In this document: piece after piece, positions 1-16,450 of the stretch | Numbering within the stretch: the first letter of the stretch is position 1 | Layout of the letters: each line of letters starts with the position of its first letter | Assembly: GCA_001557505.1 (NCBI GenBank) | Contig: LSAX01000004.1 | Location: 558,001 to 622,000, forward strand | Origin: Reticulascus tulasneorum | Lineage: Eukaryota; Ascomycota; Sordariomycetes; Glomerellales; Reticulascaceae | Length of the DNA stretch: 64,000 nt | Direction of reading: 5' to 3' | Translations under genes and position numbers: made by a program | Notes under the pieces: generated by a model | Told to the model about the DNA's origin: nothing | Seen by the model: only the letters and a program-made list of their open reading frames with translations | Database searches by the model: none

Positions 1-91
1 ACTCGCGGCTCTTTCGCCATTTGGAAACCCCGAGGCTGCGAATAACTGGGACGTCTGGAAGGTACCGCAGATATCAGTTCTGCCCCTGTGA
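1..91 (+). CDS. possible 3' end of a gene cut by the window edge
   Basis: From base 2 a short open frame of 29 codons runs to a TGA at 89-91. Its composition (NPEAANNWDVWKVPQ and similar) looks like real protein rather than random translation. No family is recognised. Without the sequence to the left it cannot be told from chance. Confidence 0.3.
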   Translation, partial: LAALSPFGNPEAANNWDVWKVPQISVLPL

Positions 92-975
92 GCTGGTGGT
101 TCCGCTTAGTGAAGACGGTTGAGGATTGGGCATTTGAGAGAGTGCCCTTGCCTTCATAATAGGCAGTCTTATTCTTTTAGGTCGATTTGGTGTTCAAAGC
201 ACCGACCGCGAGGTCTCAAGCGACGATGGCTCATACGATGCATCGTCACTTTGGCTATTACATGTTCACAACTCAGACTCAACATTCATTACTTAAAAGG
301 GCACTTTAGCGGATAGATAGAAGCCCGATTTTAACTAGCTTCTGTTCATTGGCATGAAACCCAGGGCTGCGTGCGCAGATGAGCTTCATGTAGCCCATTC
401 AGTCACTCGAATCCCTGTGGGATAGTGCCCTTTGAACGCGCATGATAATGCTCTTTAAATTTACGTACCAACGAATTTATTCTATGGACAATCGACCCAC
501 TACTACCAACGGCCGCCAAGATCCGCAGATGCTTCCTCTTCAGGCAAAAGGCTCAAAATCCCCAAGCCCAGAGTCGTTCGTTGGATCAGTAGTACAAATA
601 CGGCTGCATAGTAGCCGAAAGCGTCAAAACATCAATTCTGAAAGTCCACTCGCAATACGAATCAGCTCAGCATCTGTTCGGCCCGTATTTGGAAGGTCCA
701 GGTACAGGTAATATTGGTCGATTCTTCGCAGAAACCTTCACATGCCGTGCATTGGGTGTTGCCTGCTCTCAGCCGCTTCAATGGGTCCGAAACAATACAG
801 GACTGAGTGAGGGGTTGGTGGCAGTGGCGCACCCACCATTGGTTTGGCAACTTGCATTGTTTGGCTTCCAATCTCTTGGCTTAATTTCCCCCATCGCCGT
901 CTCCTTTCGTGAGGAACTACTTATTCTATCGTACCTGCCTCCGCCATCCGACCACTGCAGTTGAATGCCACTCAA
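92..975. other. intergenic, no gene seen
   Basis: Only short overlapping open frames in all phases, none with a recognisable product or splice pattern. It includes the upstream region of the monooxygenase gene that begins at 976. Confidence 0.5.
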
Positions 976-2314
976 ATGCGGATCATCATAGTCGGCGCGG
1001 GCCCCGCGGGCCTCGTCCTCGCCCACGCTCTTCCCCTTGCTGGAATCGACGATTTCATCGTGCTAGAAAAACGCTCCGATGTTGTCGAGTTCTCTGGGGC
1101 CGGAATTGGGCTCTGGCCACACTGTGTGCGAGTGCTCGACCAGCTTGGGAATGGTTTGCTCGAGGAAGCGAGAAAAGTCGCGCCAAAGATGAAGCGCAGC
1201 GTCCGGCTCGGAGCAGATGGGAAACTTATTTTAGGAACTAATTTATACGAACAAATCGAGGAAAAGTAGGCGTCATCATGGAATACTCGCTGCGCAGATA
1301 TTGACTGCCACTAGCCACGGGCATCCTTTCATGCTATTCGAACGCATGCGGCTGATGCAGCTTTTATATGAGCAACTACCTAACAACTCTACTCGTATTC
1401 TCACCAACAAAGCAGTCATGTCGCTCGTACAATCAGATTCCGCAGTGAACGTAGCATGCACGGATGGCTCTTCGTACGAAGCGGATCTTGTCATCGGCGC
1501 CGATGGTGTAAGGAGTACCATTCGGAATCTCATGCTAGGCTCTTCGGTTGAATCACTGCCAAAGGGCTTCTCGTCGTCTTTCAAATGCATCTTTGGCTGT
1601 GGACCAAGGGTCCCTGCATTGCCAATCGGAGAAATGATAGAAACTCAAGATGGGTGGCTGTCATGGCAATTGCTCGTATCCGAGGACATGGTGGTGTGGT
1701 TTTTTTATATTCGAATGGAACATTCTGTGAGAGAATGGGCGAATTATGCAGACGAAGAGATGCATGCCCTTGCCAACCAATATTTGGACCATCCCGTCTC
1801 CGAGGGCGGAAAGGTCGTATTTGGCGACCTATGGCAGACGAGAAAGAGAGCAAAGCTGGTTGATCTCGAAGAGGGAGTTCTGGAAAAATGGTATAACGAC
1901 CGAGTTGTACTGGTTGGAGACAGTGCACACAAGATGGCTTCGAATCTTGCCTTGGGGGCCAATAACGCAATTGAGTCAGCCGCATCCCTCGTAAACCATC
2001 TTCGGAACGTTGCCCAATCCAATTCAACGCCAAGTTTACAGACGCTGCAGGATGCATTTGGGTCGTACCAAAATCAGCGGCACAGCCGTGCGAGATGGTG
2101 TGCGCGATACTCTGGGATCATGTTAAGGTTTTCAGGGTGGCTGAATAGTCTGCTCAACTTTGCAAGTCTCTTCATGACTATAGATTCTGGAGATAGATTT
2201 GTGGCTGATATAGTGGTTCCCTGGATTCCGAGAGATGCAGTTGTCCTAGAATTTATTTCAGAGAAGGAGTCTGTGATTGGGAGAATACCGTGGGCTAACA
2301 AGGCACCAAGCTGA
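976..2314 (+). CDS. FAD-dependent monooxygenase, PaxM/salicylate hydroxylase-like
   Basis: Exons 976-1265 and 1315-2314; the 49-nt intron is GTAGGC...CTAG and joining restores the frame across the conserved [12 protein letters not shown] segment. The product is 429 residues. The N-terminus has the FAD-binding GAGPAGL motif, followed by an acidic VLEKR strand end. A second FAD contact, [20 protein letters not shown], lies near residue 310. The HKM..NL..G.N.AIE form is typical of PaxM-type enzymes, which epoxidise prenyl chains in fungal indole-diterpene and meroterpenoid pathways. The start is the ATG at 976; the frame upstream has only a TTG. The C-terminal stretch is hydrophobic, possibly a membrane contact. 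No prenyltransferase, cyclase or GGPP synthase is nearby, so the substrate is unknown. The family is well supported, the substrate class only inferred. Confidence 0.85.
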
Positions 2315-3545
2315 GGAGGTGTAAGGAACAGAGCAGTCATAGCCTGGCGGTCGATCTCTCTCATGAATACTGCTGATTGCCGCTCATTGTTAGAACTAGA
2401 TGGACGTTTGTCTATTTGAGTAATTGTAGCACTATCCCCATCAGAATATGCATGACCACGAACATAAGTTGTACCAGCCATAACGCCATTTCTCCCAGGA
2501 CGAAACATAGATCCTTGCGAAAAGTCGCCTGAAATGGTCATCGCAATTCAACTACAAGTGGTCGGACGAACCAGGAGATTTTTGCCCTTCCAAACAAAGA
2601 GACATGCACAAAGAAGGGGGATACATTAGTGTTATAGTACTACCCACATGCTTCGCTCCAAACGACAATCCCACAAATAGGCCACCTGAGCATTTATCAC
2701 TCAAGCATCTCCCAGTAATGATGAAGCGATATCGGTTCCGGGAAACCTCTAATATTCCAACGAAATGCCAATTTCGGCCGTAGAGGTATATGGAAGGTGT
2801 GTTCGTGTTCTGCGTGGACTCTTGATTGTCCCTCTCGCAATTCGGTGGACACCTGGATACTTATTGGGCTAACCTTCATAATGACGGCTTCAACACAGGA
2901 TTTGTACCCATCGTTGCAGATGCAAAACGACTTGGAATGAGATGGCGGTTCGAAAAAGAATGAAATGTATAAGAATATTAAAAGAGAAATGCTGCTTCTA
3001 GCACTTTTCCAAGGGGTAGCATGAGAAGGAAAATGGAAGCGTCCAGGCCCCCAGTGGCACGACGCTTGTGCAACCGAGCGTCCGAGAACATGCAGTCGCC
3101 AGTCGCTAGCCGAACCATCCGCGGTACGAAAATCAGGTGTGTAACAGTACTACAACTCTGAAGTACACGATGCTACCTGACGTACCTCTCTACCACAATC
3201 AATCTGTGGTTGGTCTACTAAATTAGACGCTGCGTGGCTGACTTACATGCTAAATGGGGCACAGCCTCCATGCTTGCGCCGCGGTTAAAGCCCTTGTAGT
3301 TCGCGCGTATTGGCTAGACCATGATCTGCGCGTAAGCCGCCAAGGCAATAATATCGCCCTCCCGCAATCAATATCCGCCAAGGATAGAATCCTTCAAATC
3401 CTGCGCAACCATCTGCCGTTGCTTGACCATCAATCATTGCTTCTTAACCTTAGGACCCGCCGTCCGACCCGCCCTCTGTCCACAATGGAACAGCTTCAAG
3501 TCCCAGATATGTCTAGAGAGAATCCACTCTTGGCACAGCCGCATC
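2315..3545. other. intergenic, no gene seen
   Basis: About 1.2 kb between two genes on the same strand. Only short frames full of shadows; no tRNA-like structure or repeat was seen. Confidence 0.5.
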
Positions 3546-5248
3546 ATGACTTCGACGAACTCGAACTCGAACTCGAACGCGGAGGACTACTACTACGGCG
3601 GTGCAGACACTCGCGACACTCGTGGCCAAGAGCCATGGTTCGAAGGAACGACCAAGTTCCGTCTTCCTGATAGGAATGCGCTGCCCGAAGTTCACCACCG
3701 AAACTTGCCCGAGTTCATTCCCGGCGTGCGACCCTTTCAACCTGTAGCGCAATCGTATCAATCTGAATCGCAACCGTTTCAAGTTGTACCTGAACATTAT
3801 CAACCTGCACCGGAGCAGTATCAACCTGCACCAGAACAGTACCAACCTGTACTGCAACCTGTCGATTACAGCGGCCCAAATGTCGTCCGCGAGTACTACC
3901 ACCCCCACCCCAGTGAATCGGGTGACTCGACCGAAGCGAAGATAGAGGTTGAGGCTCCAATCGTTGTGGGCTCTGTCAAGCGAAATACCGGTACAATTTG
4001 TGGCATAAGACGAAAGTTCTTTCTGATCCTGCTTGGCGTCGCCTTGTTCATCATTGTCGCTGGTGCAGTCGGAGCAGGAGTTGGCATTGCAGTGTCGAGG
4101 AATAACCAAGGGAACGACTCGGAAGCCGGCGATACGACTGATGAGGGTGGTGGCGGCGGCGGTGGTGGCTCCAGCTCACCAATGAACGCCATGGGACTTT
4201 TGTCCAGTACCAAACTGTCAGCGGTCAACTTCACAGATGAGTTTGGCTACGAGAACTATATCGTTTTCTTTCAGCTTCGCTCCAGGGCCCTGTGCCAGTC
4301 GGCGTATAACGCGTCCAGGGGGACGTGGACTGCAACGCTAGTCAATAACAATACCGATATCTTGAAAGAAGGCACGCCCATAACGGCAAGCATGTTCTGG
4401 CATAGCAGAGTTGTAAGCAATCATTGACGCCACGGTCGCAATTGGTTTAGCTGACAATCTTGCTACAGCAACGTGACACACGTCTCTACTTCCTTGACAA
4501 GTCCGACAAAATCCTGGGCCAAATCACGGGTCGCCGCGGCGTTGCCAGTACGCTGGCGGACTGGAGTGCCTCGGGTATATCCGGTATCTTCGCAGCAGCT
4601 TCATCGTCCTTGCTGCTCTCTAATGGGAAAGAAACGCCAGATTCCTACCTCTCAAATCTGGTCATCTTTCAAGATGTGAGTCGTGCCATACGTGTGTTGA
4701 GAAAAATGGGCGGCAGTACGGACTGGGACTCGACCCCTGTACCCATCGATTTCGGGATTCCAGTAAATGGATCTGGACTGGCCTCCGTGCCGGTATATCA
4801 AATCGGGGACAGAAGTCTGAGTCTGTTCTACAATTCTGAAGAAACTGGAACGCTCAAGCACCTGAGCCTAATGTATGATAATGACTGGACAAGCGAGACT
4901 CTGCCCACCGGCCTGGACAAGTCTGCTGTCATTGCTGCATTCTCTTCCGGGTACAATAACCCGACAGGAGCCGGATTAGGGGCGCAGAGTAACTTGACGA
5001 TGCAAGTCTTGACGGTTCAACCTGGGAAACCTGTTGAGCTCACATCATTTCGACAAGGGAAGTGGACATCAGACGGAGAGATCTCGACGATGGCAGGTGA
5101 TGATGCGCCGCTCACAATTGCGGCGAACCAAGCAGGCAGGGTTTACGGAACTGTAGAGGGAAGTGATGGGACTGTCGAGATTGTGGAATGGGCGTGGAGA
5201 GGCGATAACAAGTATGAGCGTATCGGTACAGTAAAAACGACCTTTTAG
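3546..5248 (+). CDS. type II membrane protein with fucose-lectin-like C-terminal domain
   Basis: Two exons, 3546-4412 and 4469-5248, with a 56-nt GTAAGC...ACAG intron; 548 residues. The ATG at 3546 (MTSTNSNSN) is preferred; the frame is open upstream but without a better start. Residues 1-150 are a disordered cytosolic part with tandem proline/glutamine repeats (YQPAPEQ units, about residues 63-106). A single hydrophobic segment at about 158-184 (FFLILLGVALFIIVAG...) follows basic residues, and then a run of eight glycines at about 201-208. The rest resembles the six-bladed fungal fucose-specific lectin fold (RLYFLDKSDKILGQ, SLSLFYNSEETG repeats). The arrangement predicts a lectin head outside the cell or in the secretory lumen. 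The sugar specificity is not shown by the sequence. Confidence 0.75.
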
Positions 5249-5655
5249 AGTTTTACAGGAGGACAAAATTTCGGGAGTATAACAAGGGGCGTTGGGTCAC
5301 ATACAGGAACTAGCACTAAATGGCGTCTCAAGGTCTAGATGCCTGTTGATTCGCAACATGAAGCTAGAATTATACTTAATCCATGACGATAATTACAAAC
5401 ATTAAGCTTGAGCTGCTGTGTGCGACCTTTCTCGATGCTCCCACTCGCCGGCCCGAATCGGAATCAAGATCGTGAAACACGTTGAGAGAGAGAGCGACAT
5501 CGTCTGGGTTTAGTATTCTTATGAGTAATATGCGAGCCCGGTTTGGTATTGACTACCTACGAGGACAAGTGAAAGACCTCTCCCGACCAGGCACGATCAA
5601 TTGACATTACTGACTGAAATGGAAGTTCCTGCACAACATCAGTCTTGCGGAGTGT
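5249..5655. other. convergent intergenic region
   Basis: About 400 bases between the 3' ends of the lectin-like gene (+) and the glycosyltransferase gene (-). No coding signal seen. Confidence 0.5.
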
Positions 5656-7080
5656 CTAAGACGACAGCCTCTTAGGATAAGCGCTGCCCTGCACCAGTTT
5701 TTCAAGCTCCTCTTCCACAATTCCGTAGATGTCCATCTTCTCAGCAGTCTCCTTCATCCCACTTGCAGCGTTTTTGAACTTCTCGTCCGATAACACGGTC
5801 TCGATAGCTGCACCTAGCCGTTCAGGGCCAGGACGCGCAGTCCCAAGATCAAGACCAATCCCGCTCCACTGGACTCGCTTCCCGCTCTCCGGCTTGTCCT
5901 GGCCTTCGCCTGCAATAACCATGGGCACACCGTGGTCGATGCCATGGCACGTAGCACCATAGCCTCCGTTATGAACCCACAGATCTGCGTAGGGAAGAAT
6001 AGCATCATAAGACAGATAGTCTGCTATGTGGCAATTCGGGGAGAGCGCGGTTCCTGTTGGCAAAGTAGCACCCCTGGAGCCTAGGATAGCGATAGCGATG
6101 GTGTCTGCTCTTCTTGAAGCCCATTGCAGGGTGGGAATAATAAGTTCCGTAGGATCTGTCTCCACAGTCCCTTGGGCCACGGCAATAACCCTCCTTCTCT
6201 TCGCGTTGGTTGACTCTAGGCCCGAATTTGCGATGAGCTGGTCCCACCACGGGAAATCTGGCCTTCCCAGAACTCTCTTGCCAGGATTTATGCCGATCAC
6301 TCTAAAGCCCGGCGGGAAGTCGCTTCGCGGATACTCAAACTCGGGCACCCCAATCTGAAGTATTGCATCGTGGTGCCTGTAGTTTGCGCCGGCCATAAAA
6401 ACCTCTCCGGTTCCATGCACAGCACCAGCTTCGAGGAGCTTGCGATCAAGCTGCTCGGTCAAGGGCTGCACCTGCTCCTCCCATTCTTGCCACAGCGCTT
6501 CATTCCTGGCTCGTCCTTGCGGAGAAGGATCAAACGGAAATGGGAATCCGAACGGCGGCAGATCTACGCTCCTTATCACTGGTGATGTGATGGAAACGCA
6601 AATTGACTTTGGTCTCTGCACTCCATCGGGCAACGAAGCACCAAACTTGAGTGGCAGAACGCCATAGAAGAAGGCTTCCGAGATGATAATAACTTCCCTT
6701 AGCGGATCTCGTCGGTGGAGTTGCTGTAGAGAAGACTTGACACCCTCCCACGCAGCAGGTATGGCATCTATGGTTTGATGGCGGAGGTCGATAATGATGG
6801 ACTGTGGTGGGATCGGCGGGGAATCGTCATTCGGAAGAGGCACCGTCTTATCAAACAGCTTAGCATCATCAAGATTTGCCTCTCGCCGAGACTGGAAGAA
6901 CTCGATGCCAGCTGCCTCAATAGCTGGGCGGAAGTAGGTTGAGCCCAAAAATGAGACTGGCCATTCTCTTGCATGCAACGCTTGTGCAATTTTGAATACT
7001 GGTGTAAAGTGCCCGGTCAAGGGATGGCAAAGGAAGAGGAGAAACGGCTTGGAATTGGAGAAGTCAACAGTTGCAGCCAT
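5656..7080 (-). CDS. GT1-type glycosyltransferase, calicheamicin/macrolide-like
   Basis: Single exon, 474 residues, ATG at 7080. The N-terminal half carries TGHFTPVFKIAQAL near residue 22, where the His (about 24) matches the catalytic base of GT-B family 1 enzymes. The donor-binding C-terminal half has VHNGGYGATCHGIDHGVP at about 369-386 and GEGQDKPESGKRVQWSGIG after it, the pattern of UDP-sugar-dependent enzymes related to bacterial macrolide and calicheamicin glycosyltransferases. It has no transmembrane anchor, so it is likely cytosolic and conjugates small molecules. The PaxM-like monooxygenase lies 3.3 kb away on the other strand with the lectin-like gene between, so a joint pathway is possible but weakly supported. 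Confidence 0.85.
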   Translation of the reverse strand: MAATVDFSNSKPFLLFLCHPLTGHFTPVFKIAQALHAREWPVSFLGSTYFRPAIEAAGIEFFQSRREANLDDAKLFDKTVPLPNDDSPPIPPQSIIIDLRHQTIDAIPAAWEGVKSSLQQLHRRDPLREVIIISEAFFYGVLPLKFGASLPDGVQRPKSICVSITSPVIRSVDLPPFGFPFPFDPSPQGRARNEALWQEWEEQVQPLTEQLDRKLLEAGAVHGTGEVFMAGANYRHHDAILQIGVPEFEYPRSDFPPGFRVIGINPGKRVLGRPDFPWWDQLIANSGLESTNAKRRRVIAVAQGTVETDPTELIIPTLQWASRRADTIAIAILGSRGATLPTGTALSPNCHIADYLSYDAILPYADLWVHNGGYGATCHGIDHGVPMVIAGEGQDKPESGKRVQWSGIGLDLGTARPGPERLGAAIETVLSDEKFKNAASGMKETAEKMDIYGIVEEELEKLVQGSAYPKRLSS

Positions 7081-7675
7081 TTTAAGTCTGATAGCCTCGT
7101 TCTCAAAGAGAATTCACCAGGCAGATAGATATGTAGTTGTCGTTGAGTTTGAGCTCACTGAATCCTGAAAATGTTGAGTGGTGGAGACTGAGCCCTGAGA
7201 CATTGCTGCAGTGACGCTAATGCGGGTGTCACAGCCCCAGCGGGGTGAGTAGCTCGGATATATAGGGCATAATAACCAGGAACGGCTTCAACTGCCCAAT
7301 TTCCATAGACTGTCGATCGCCTGTCATGGGATTCGTGAAACTGAGAAAATGAAAACTGACCTTGATTAACCTACGAGTCGTTTTCCGGTGTAAGCATCTA
7401 AAGAGGAAGACATATCTCGAAACAGATGTAAAGTGCTGCATTCTATTTGGCATGAAAATCAAATATACACAGCTTGTTCCAACCGGATCTCGCCTGGGTC
7501 AATATATACCGAGAAGAAAATAAGCCCTTGCTGACCTCTGATCACGGCTGGCCGTACAAGGCTATCGAGGTCATGAGGTTCGGAAGCTGGGGCAAGCAAC
7601 ATGGAGCAGCAAGCTTGGTCGGTAAACGGTATCATTACTTCCACGCAACATCCAAGTGCCTTTCATGGGTCTCTT
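7081..7675. other. intergenic region between two minus-strand genes
   Basis: Upstream region of the glycosyltransferase and 3' flank of the xylanase gene. Only short frames; no gene supported. Confidence 0.5.
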
Positions 7676-12499
<4,824 letters not shown>

Positions 12500-14692
12500 A
12501 TGGCCAACTCTTTTGCCAGGGGCAACATGAGCAGGGTCGGACATTGGTCGACAGACCAACCCTACTGCTCGTCTGATCATGGCTCGCACTGTGAGATCGC
12601 TCAGCTCTTTCCTCCCCAGGAGCGGGATGCCGTTTATGCCGTCCCGAACGACCCTGAGTTCGGTCGCCGTCTGTACGTACGGGGGCTCAATGGCGCCATT
12701 TTCAAGGCCACCGGCGGCGCCATTCTCTGTGACAAGAGCGGCAAGTCATACCAGCTGACCGCCGGCCGTGTTTTTGGAGGCAAGGAGGGAATCCGTCCCC
12801 TGGTTCCGAAATCGACCTTCCTGCACGATCTGGAGCACGACGTAGAAACCGATTCGGATATGTCCGCTAGCGATCAATCCACCACGGCAGGCCATGGTAA
12901 CCCAGCACTTCAGCCTCCGCATGACTTCGACTTGCGCCCATCTGAATCCTCAGTCCCAGAGCCCGAAGCAGTTCTTGACCATGAAGGCAAGGGCAAGGAA
13001 TTGGAGCTACCACGTGCTGCTGTTCGCATCGGAAGGCTGGCAACCGCCCACTTGTCTCATGTCAATGGTTCACCAGACTGTGCACTTATCGAGCTCGAGG
13101 GCACTCACAGAGATGAGTGCAACGACGTGTCGCATGCTCACGGCAGCGATATCAAGCGTCGTGTTAGGCAATTCAGCCGCATCCGCGACGAGGTTCTCGT
13201 GGTGGTCATCACACCTTCCGGCCCCGTTACTGGGCGACTCCTGCCCGCCGAATCGCACTACCTACCGCAGGGCAGCAATAGGATTATCCGCACGTATGAG
13301 GTTCTGTTGAAGGATCGTTCGCTGGGGCGAGGCGATGCTGGCGCTGGCGTGATTGATTCGCAGCTAGGATATCTCTATGGCCACGTCGTTGACGGTATAG
13401 CTGGATCTCGATCTGCTTATATGTTGTCAGGAGAAGACATCATTGAATTTGTCGCCAAGGCACTTGGCAAAGACTCCTCTTTCGCATCGCCATCGACGGT
13501 TGAAGGGCATGGCAGCGCCTGGTTTGAACCGCAAGCGGTACGGGAGCTCGGCTCCAGACAATACCGGTCCGAGGTCCTTGGCCGGGACGTTCCGAAGCGC
13601 ACATGGTATCAGAGACTACTACCCTCGGTAATGGTAGGATCTGCGAGAGAAACGGGTTCCTCCACAAGCACGCCTGCTGCTCGACCACGAGGCCGGCCGG
13701 CCATATGCTCCGGCTTTGAAGGACGGTTCTTTGACCTACCAGGAGAGCTTAAAATTCATATCATGGCATTCATCCCTCCCCGAAGTCTCATGCATCTACG
13801 AAACACTTCGAGGAGTTGGCGCAGCTTGATTGAAGGCAGCGGAGAGCTCATTTCGAAACTGCTGGTTCACCGACCCCTCCCGCGCCTGACTCGCAATCTA
13901 CGACACCTTGACGCTTTTGGTCTCGAGGATGTGTTTGAGATTTGGCATCGCAACAACGTGGCGATAAAGTTGGCCACACACATTTCCAATTGGATGGTCG
14001 AGGAGTACTGGGCGCGGAGAAACGAGAGGCAGAAGGCCAAATTTCAGGAGGAGAAGGCACGCTTGCGGAGGCGCCTGGTCCCGCGTCTCTTTTTTGCTTT
14101 CTTTTTCTTCGAGGCATTATCACGATCTTTGTCCCAATCGCACGGTTCAACCGATGGAAATGCACCGAAAGATGTGCGAAAAGCCGCAGTCGACCGCCCC
14201 TTCGACTCCTCGGCTCGGTTTGACTGGCGGGATGACGACATCATTTCACAAGCGCGGCGGATATTCCCCATCGTCGCAGCCTTCCTAGAGCGTATTCTTC
14301 GACCTGCGTCATATCATAGTAGAGCGGAAAGGATTCTCCGTCGTGAGTGGAGGGAAGCTCCACCCGAGGATGTGCCAGCTCGCATTCTTTACGCCGGCGC
14401 CCTTGGAGCCGTGACGAGGTTTGCCGATACTGGCAACTACATGCAGAGGAGGAAGGCAGTTGACGAGTTTCTCGAGCTGCGTCCCCTCCCATTAGTGACA
14501 CCTCCAACCTTGCGTGAGCTTTGGCACCAGATCCAAACAGGGTCTTCACATAATGAGGTCGTAAGGGATGGATGGCAACTTCGGTATATCCGAATCTCCC
14601 CGGCGGTGATGAATGAGTTGGTTGCGGAGGCCGCAACGGAGGAGGATGAACTCTACGAGGAGCATCGGCTATGGGGTGATGAGCCTGAATGA
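12500..14692 (+). CDS. F-box protein with N-terminal degenerate trypsin-like domain
   Basis: Single exon, 730 residues from the ATG at 12500; an upstream exon is not excluded. Residues about 55-330 resemble a fungal trypsin-like domain. YQLTAGRVFGG stands where family members have a catalytic His (LTAGHVF type), PDCALIEL holds the Asp position, and RGDAGAGVIDSQLGYLYGHVV stands where the active-site GDSG would be. His is replaced by Arg and Ser by Ala, so proteolysis is not expected. An F-box follows at about 412-455 (FDLPGELKIHIMAFIPP..LMHLRNTSRSW), which normally binds Skp1 in SCF ubiquitin ligases. The middle has a strongly basic helical stretch (NERQKAKFQEEKARLRRR). The fusion would let the dead protease domain serve as a substrate-binding module; that is inference. 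Neighbouring C2H2 and HET genes suggest a non-self-recognition setting. Confidence 0.75.
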   Translation: MANSFARGNMSRVGHWSTDQPYCSSDHGSHCEIAQLFPPQERDAVYAVPNDPEFGRRLYVRGLNGAIFKATGGAILCDKSGKSYQLTAGRVFGGKEGIRPLVPKSTFLHDLEHDVETDSDMSASDQSTTAGHGNPALQPPHDFDLRPSESSVPEPEAVLDHEGKGKELELPRAAVRIGRLATAHLSHVNGSPDCALIELEGTHRDECNDVSHAHGSDIKRRVRQFSRIRDEVLVVVITPSGPVTGRLLPAESHYLPQGSNRIIRTYEVLLKDRSLGRGDAGAGVIDSQLGYLYGHVVDGIAGSRSAYMLSGEDIIEFVAKALGKDSSFASPSTVEGHGSAWFEPQAVRELGSRQYRSEVLGRDVPKRTWYQRLLPSVMVGSARETGSSTSTPAARPRGRPAICSGFEGRFFDLPGELKIHIMAFIPPRSLMHLRNTSRSWRSLIEGSGELISKLLVHRPLPRLTRNLRHLDAFGLEDVFEIWHRNNVAIKLATHISNWMVEEYWARRNERQKAKFQEEKARLRRRLVPRLFFAFFFFEALSRSLSQSHGSTDGNAPKDVRKAAVDRPFDSSARFDWRDDDIISQARRIFPIVAAFLERILRPASYHSRAERILRREWREAPPEDVPARILYAGALGAVTRFADTGNYMQRRKAVDEFLELRPLPLVTPPTLRELWHQIQTGSSHNEVVRDGWQLRYIRISPAVMNELVAEAATEEDELYEEHRLWGDEPE

Positions 14693-16450
14693 GCAGCATG
14701 GTACTATTATCTGGCGCGATTCAGTGCCAGCAATATGCATTTGGGGCATGGATTTCGATGAGAACTGCCGGCGAGCAGATTTGAAACCTCCTCGTGCCGT
14801 TAATTTAACGAGGATATAGGTATGATTGATGACTGGTTCATTTGGTGTACAGGACCACATTAAGAACTGTATAGGAGGATGAGAGTTCCCGACCGTATAT
14901 AAATATCTAGACTGTACAAATGTTCTAAACTTCTGGCGAAAAAGCAGATCGATCCTTATCAATGCCATTGCCCCATAATCCCCCCGCCATGGTGCCTTAT
15001 CATGTCCCAGCCTTCGCTCCACGCAAATCATAATCATTTCTTACGATGTCGCATATGTATGTAGTAAAATACTCATTGCACCGCCTGTTGAATGCCAAGA
15101 TTCTCCCATCTGGATTGCCATTGGGACATGAGCTGCGGTATGTCGCGGCGTTGATCGTCGAGATGCCCATTCGCCATCTTCTCGGTTTGGGTGGGTTTGG
15201 CGGCCAGATATGCTTTCAGCGCCTCTGACGCGGCGTTTTGGGCCTGGCTGCGCTATGTGTCAGCCTATGATGACCTGTAGGCCTACCAGGCGCCGGTTCT
15301 ATGCGGAGTCGGCAGCCACTTACTCGGAGTCTTCTGACACACGCCTTAGAGATGTGCTGGTGGACATAATTTACTTAGGCTGCTGGCGCAGTTTACTGCC
15401 ACAGCAGTATTTTGACAGAGTCTCTATGGCGACTGGCAATGTTTCTTTTCAAAGAGGTGGGATTTTGAGAGACAGTCAGAACATGCCTAGAGCTGATTTA
15501 CGTATTTATGGCGAAGCCTTGGTGAAATCGTCACTTTAATTATACGACGGATACATTGCCTGAGAGCATCAACACGGCTCCTGATCTCAAAGTTCACAGC
15601 ACGCTGGTGAAGATTGAGATCATATTCAAGCATCGCATGCTTGTGTGCCAAACAGCTCCAGTGCAAGAAGCTGCACTGTACCATTGCGCAGAAACCAACG
15701 CAGCAGAAACACAAGTCTGTCTTCCTTCTCGCTGCCTTGGAAGCTTCATCCAATAGCAACGATATGCGACAGCAAGGGCCGGTCAGTGCCAACGGTATTG
15801 AAAGCGCCAGAGTGACGAGAGCGAAGCTGCGCTTTCGCATGCTTTGCTACCGTTCGTCAGCGCCATCAATGCGTCTGTTCCAAACCAATGGGCCCTGGTT
15901 AAAAACGCCGTGTTACGGATCAAAATGCACTTCACTTAGCACACCGACAGAAAATGGCGCAAATTATGACCTGCCTGTTTCGTGTCAGGCAGGCCACGTT
16001 GCCAGCGCCATGGCCCAAAGGCGGACCGGTAAGTCATGGTTCGCCAATTTTGAGAAGGCTGTGGCAGCCAAACCCTGAGCTCCAGAGCATACAAGGCCGA
16101 CGTCTCCCAAGAAACTGTGCAAAATTGAGTGCGCAATCGTTGACTTTCTCATGAGGCTCTTTATGAGGCTCTGCTGTGATAATCTACACCTTTGTGTACT
16201 CGTTATCTTGTGCCTTGCGAGCTCTAAAGTTCTCCTAAACGAGGTTCTGAGTTCTAAAGCATCTCTCTGCTTTTCGACTCGAGGCACGGACGTCACGCAT
16301 ACCGCTATGCGGTTACGAGTCAGGCGTTCCTGGCTTCAAGGGCCTTGATCCTGGCATGGTCTCACATCCGCCATAGCTCTTTGGTTGTAGAAACTTTGCT
16401 CTACAGCTGCGTGGCAATTTCACCAGGCTGCACTTGCACATCAGAGAATA
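14693..16450. other. intergenic, no gene seen
   Basis: 1.76 kb between two plus-strand genes. The longest frame (15614-16078) has no recognisable motif, a biased composition and no conserved start context; it is not accepted as a gene. Confidence 0.5.

Noticed and set aside
3513..4109. 198-residue minus-strand open frame
   Set aside because: Antisense to the repetitive part of the lectin-like gene; its sequence is a mirror of those repeats.
15614..16078. 154-residue open frame in an intergenic region
   Set aside because: No motif, odd composition, no good start context and no supporting neighbour exon.
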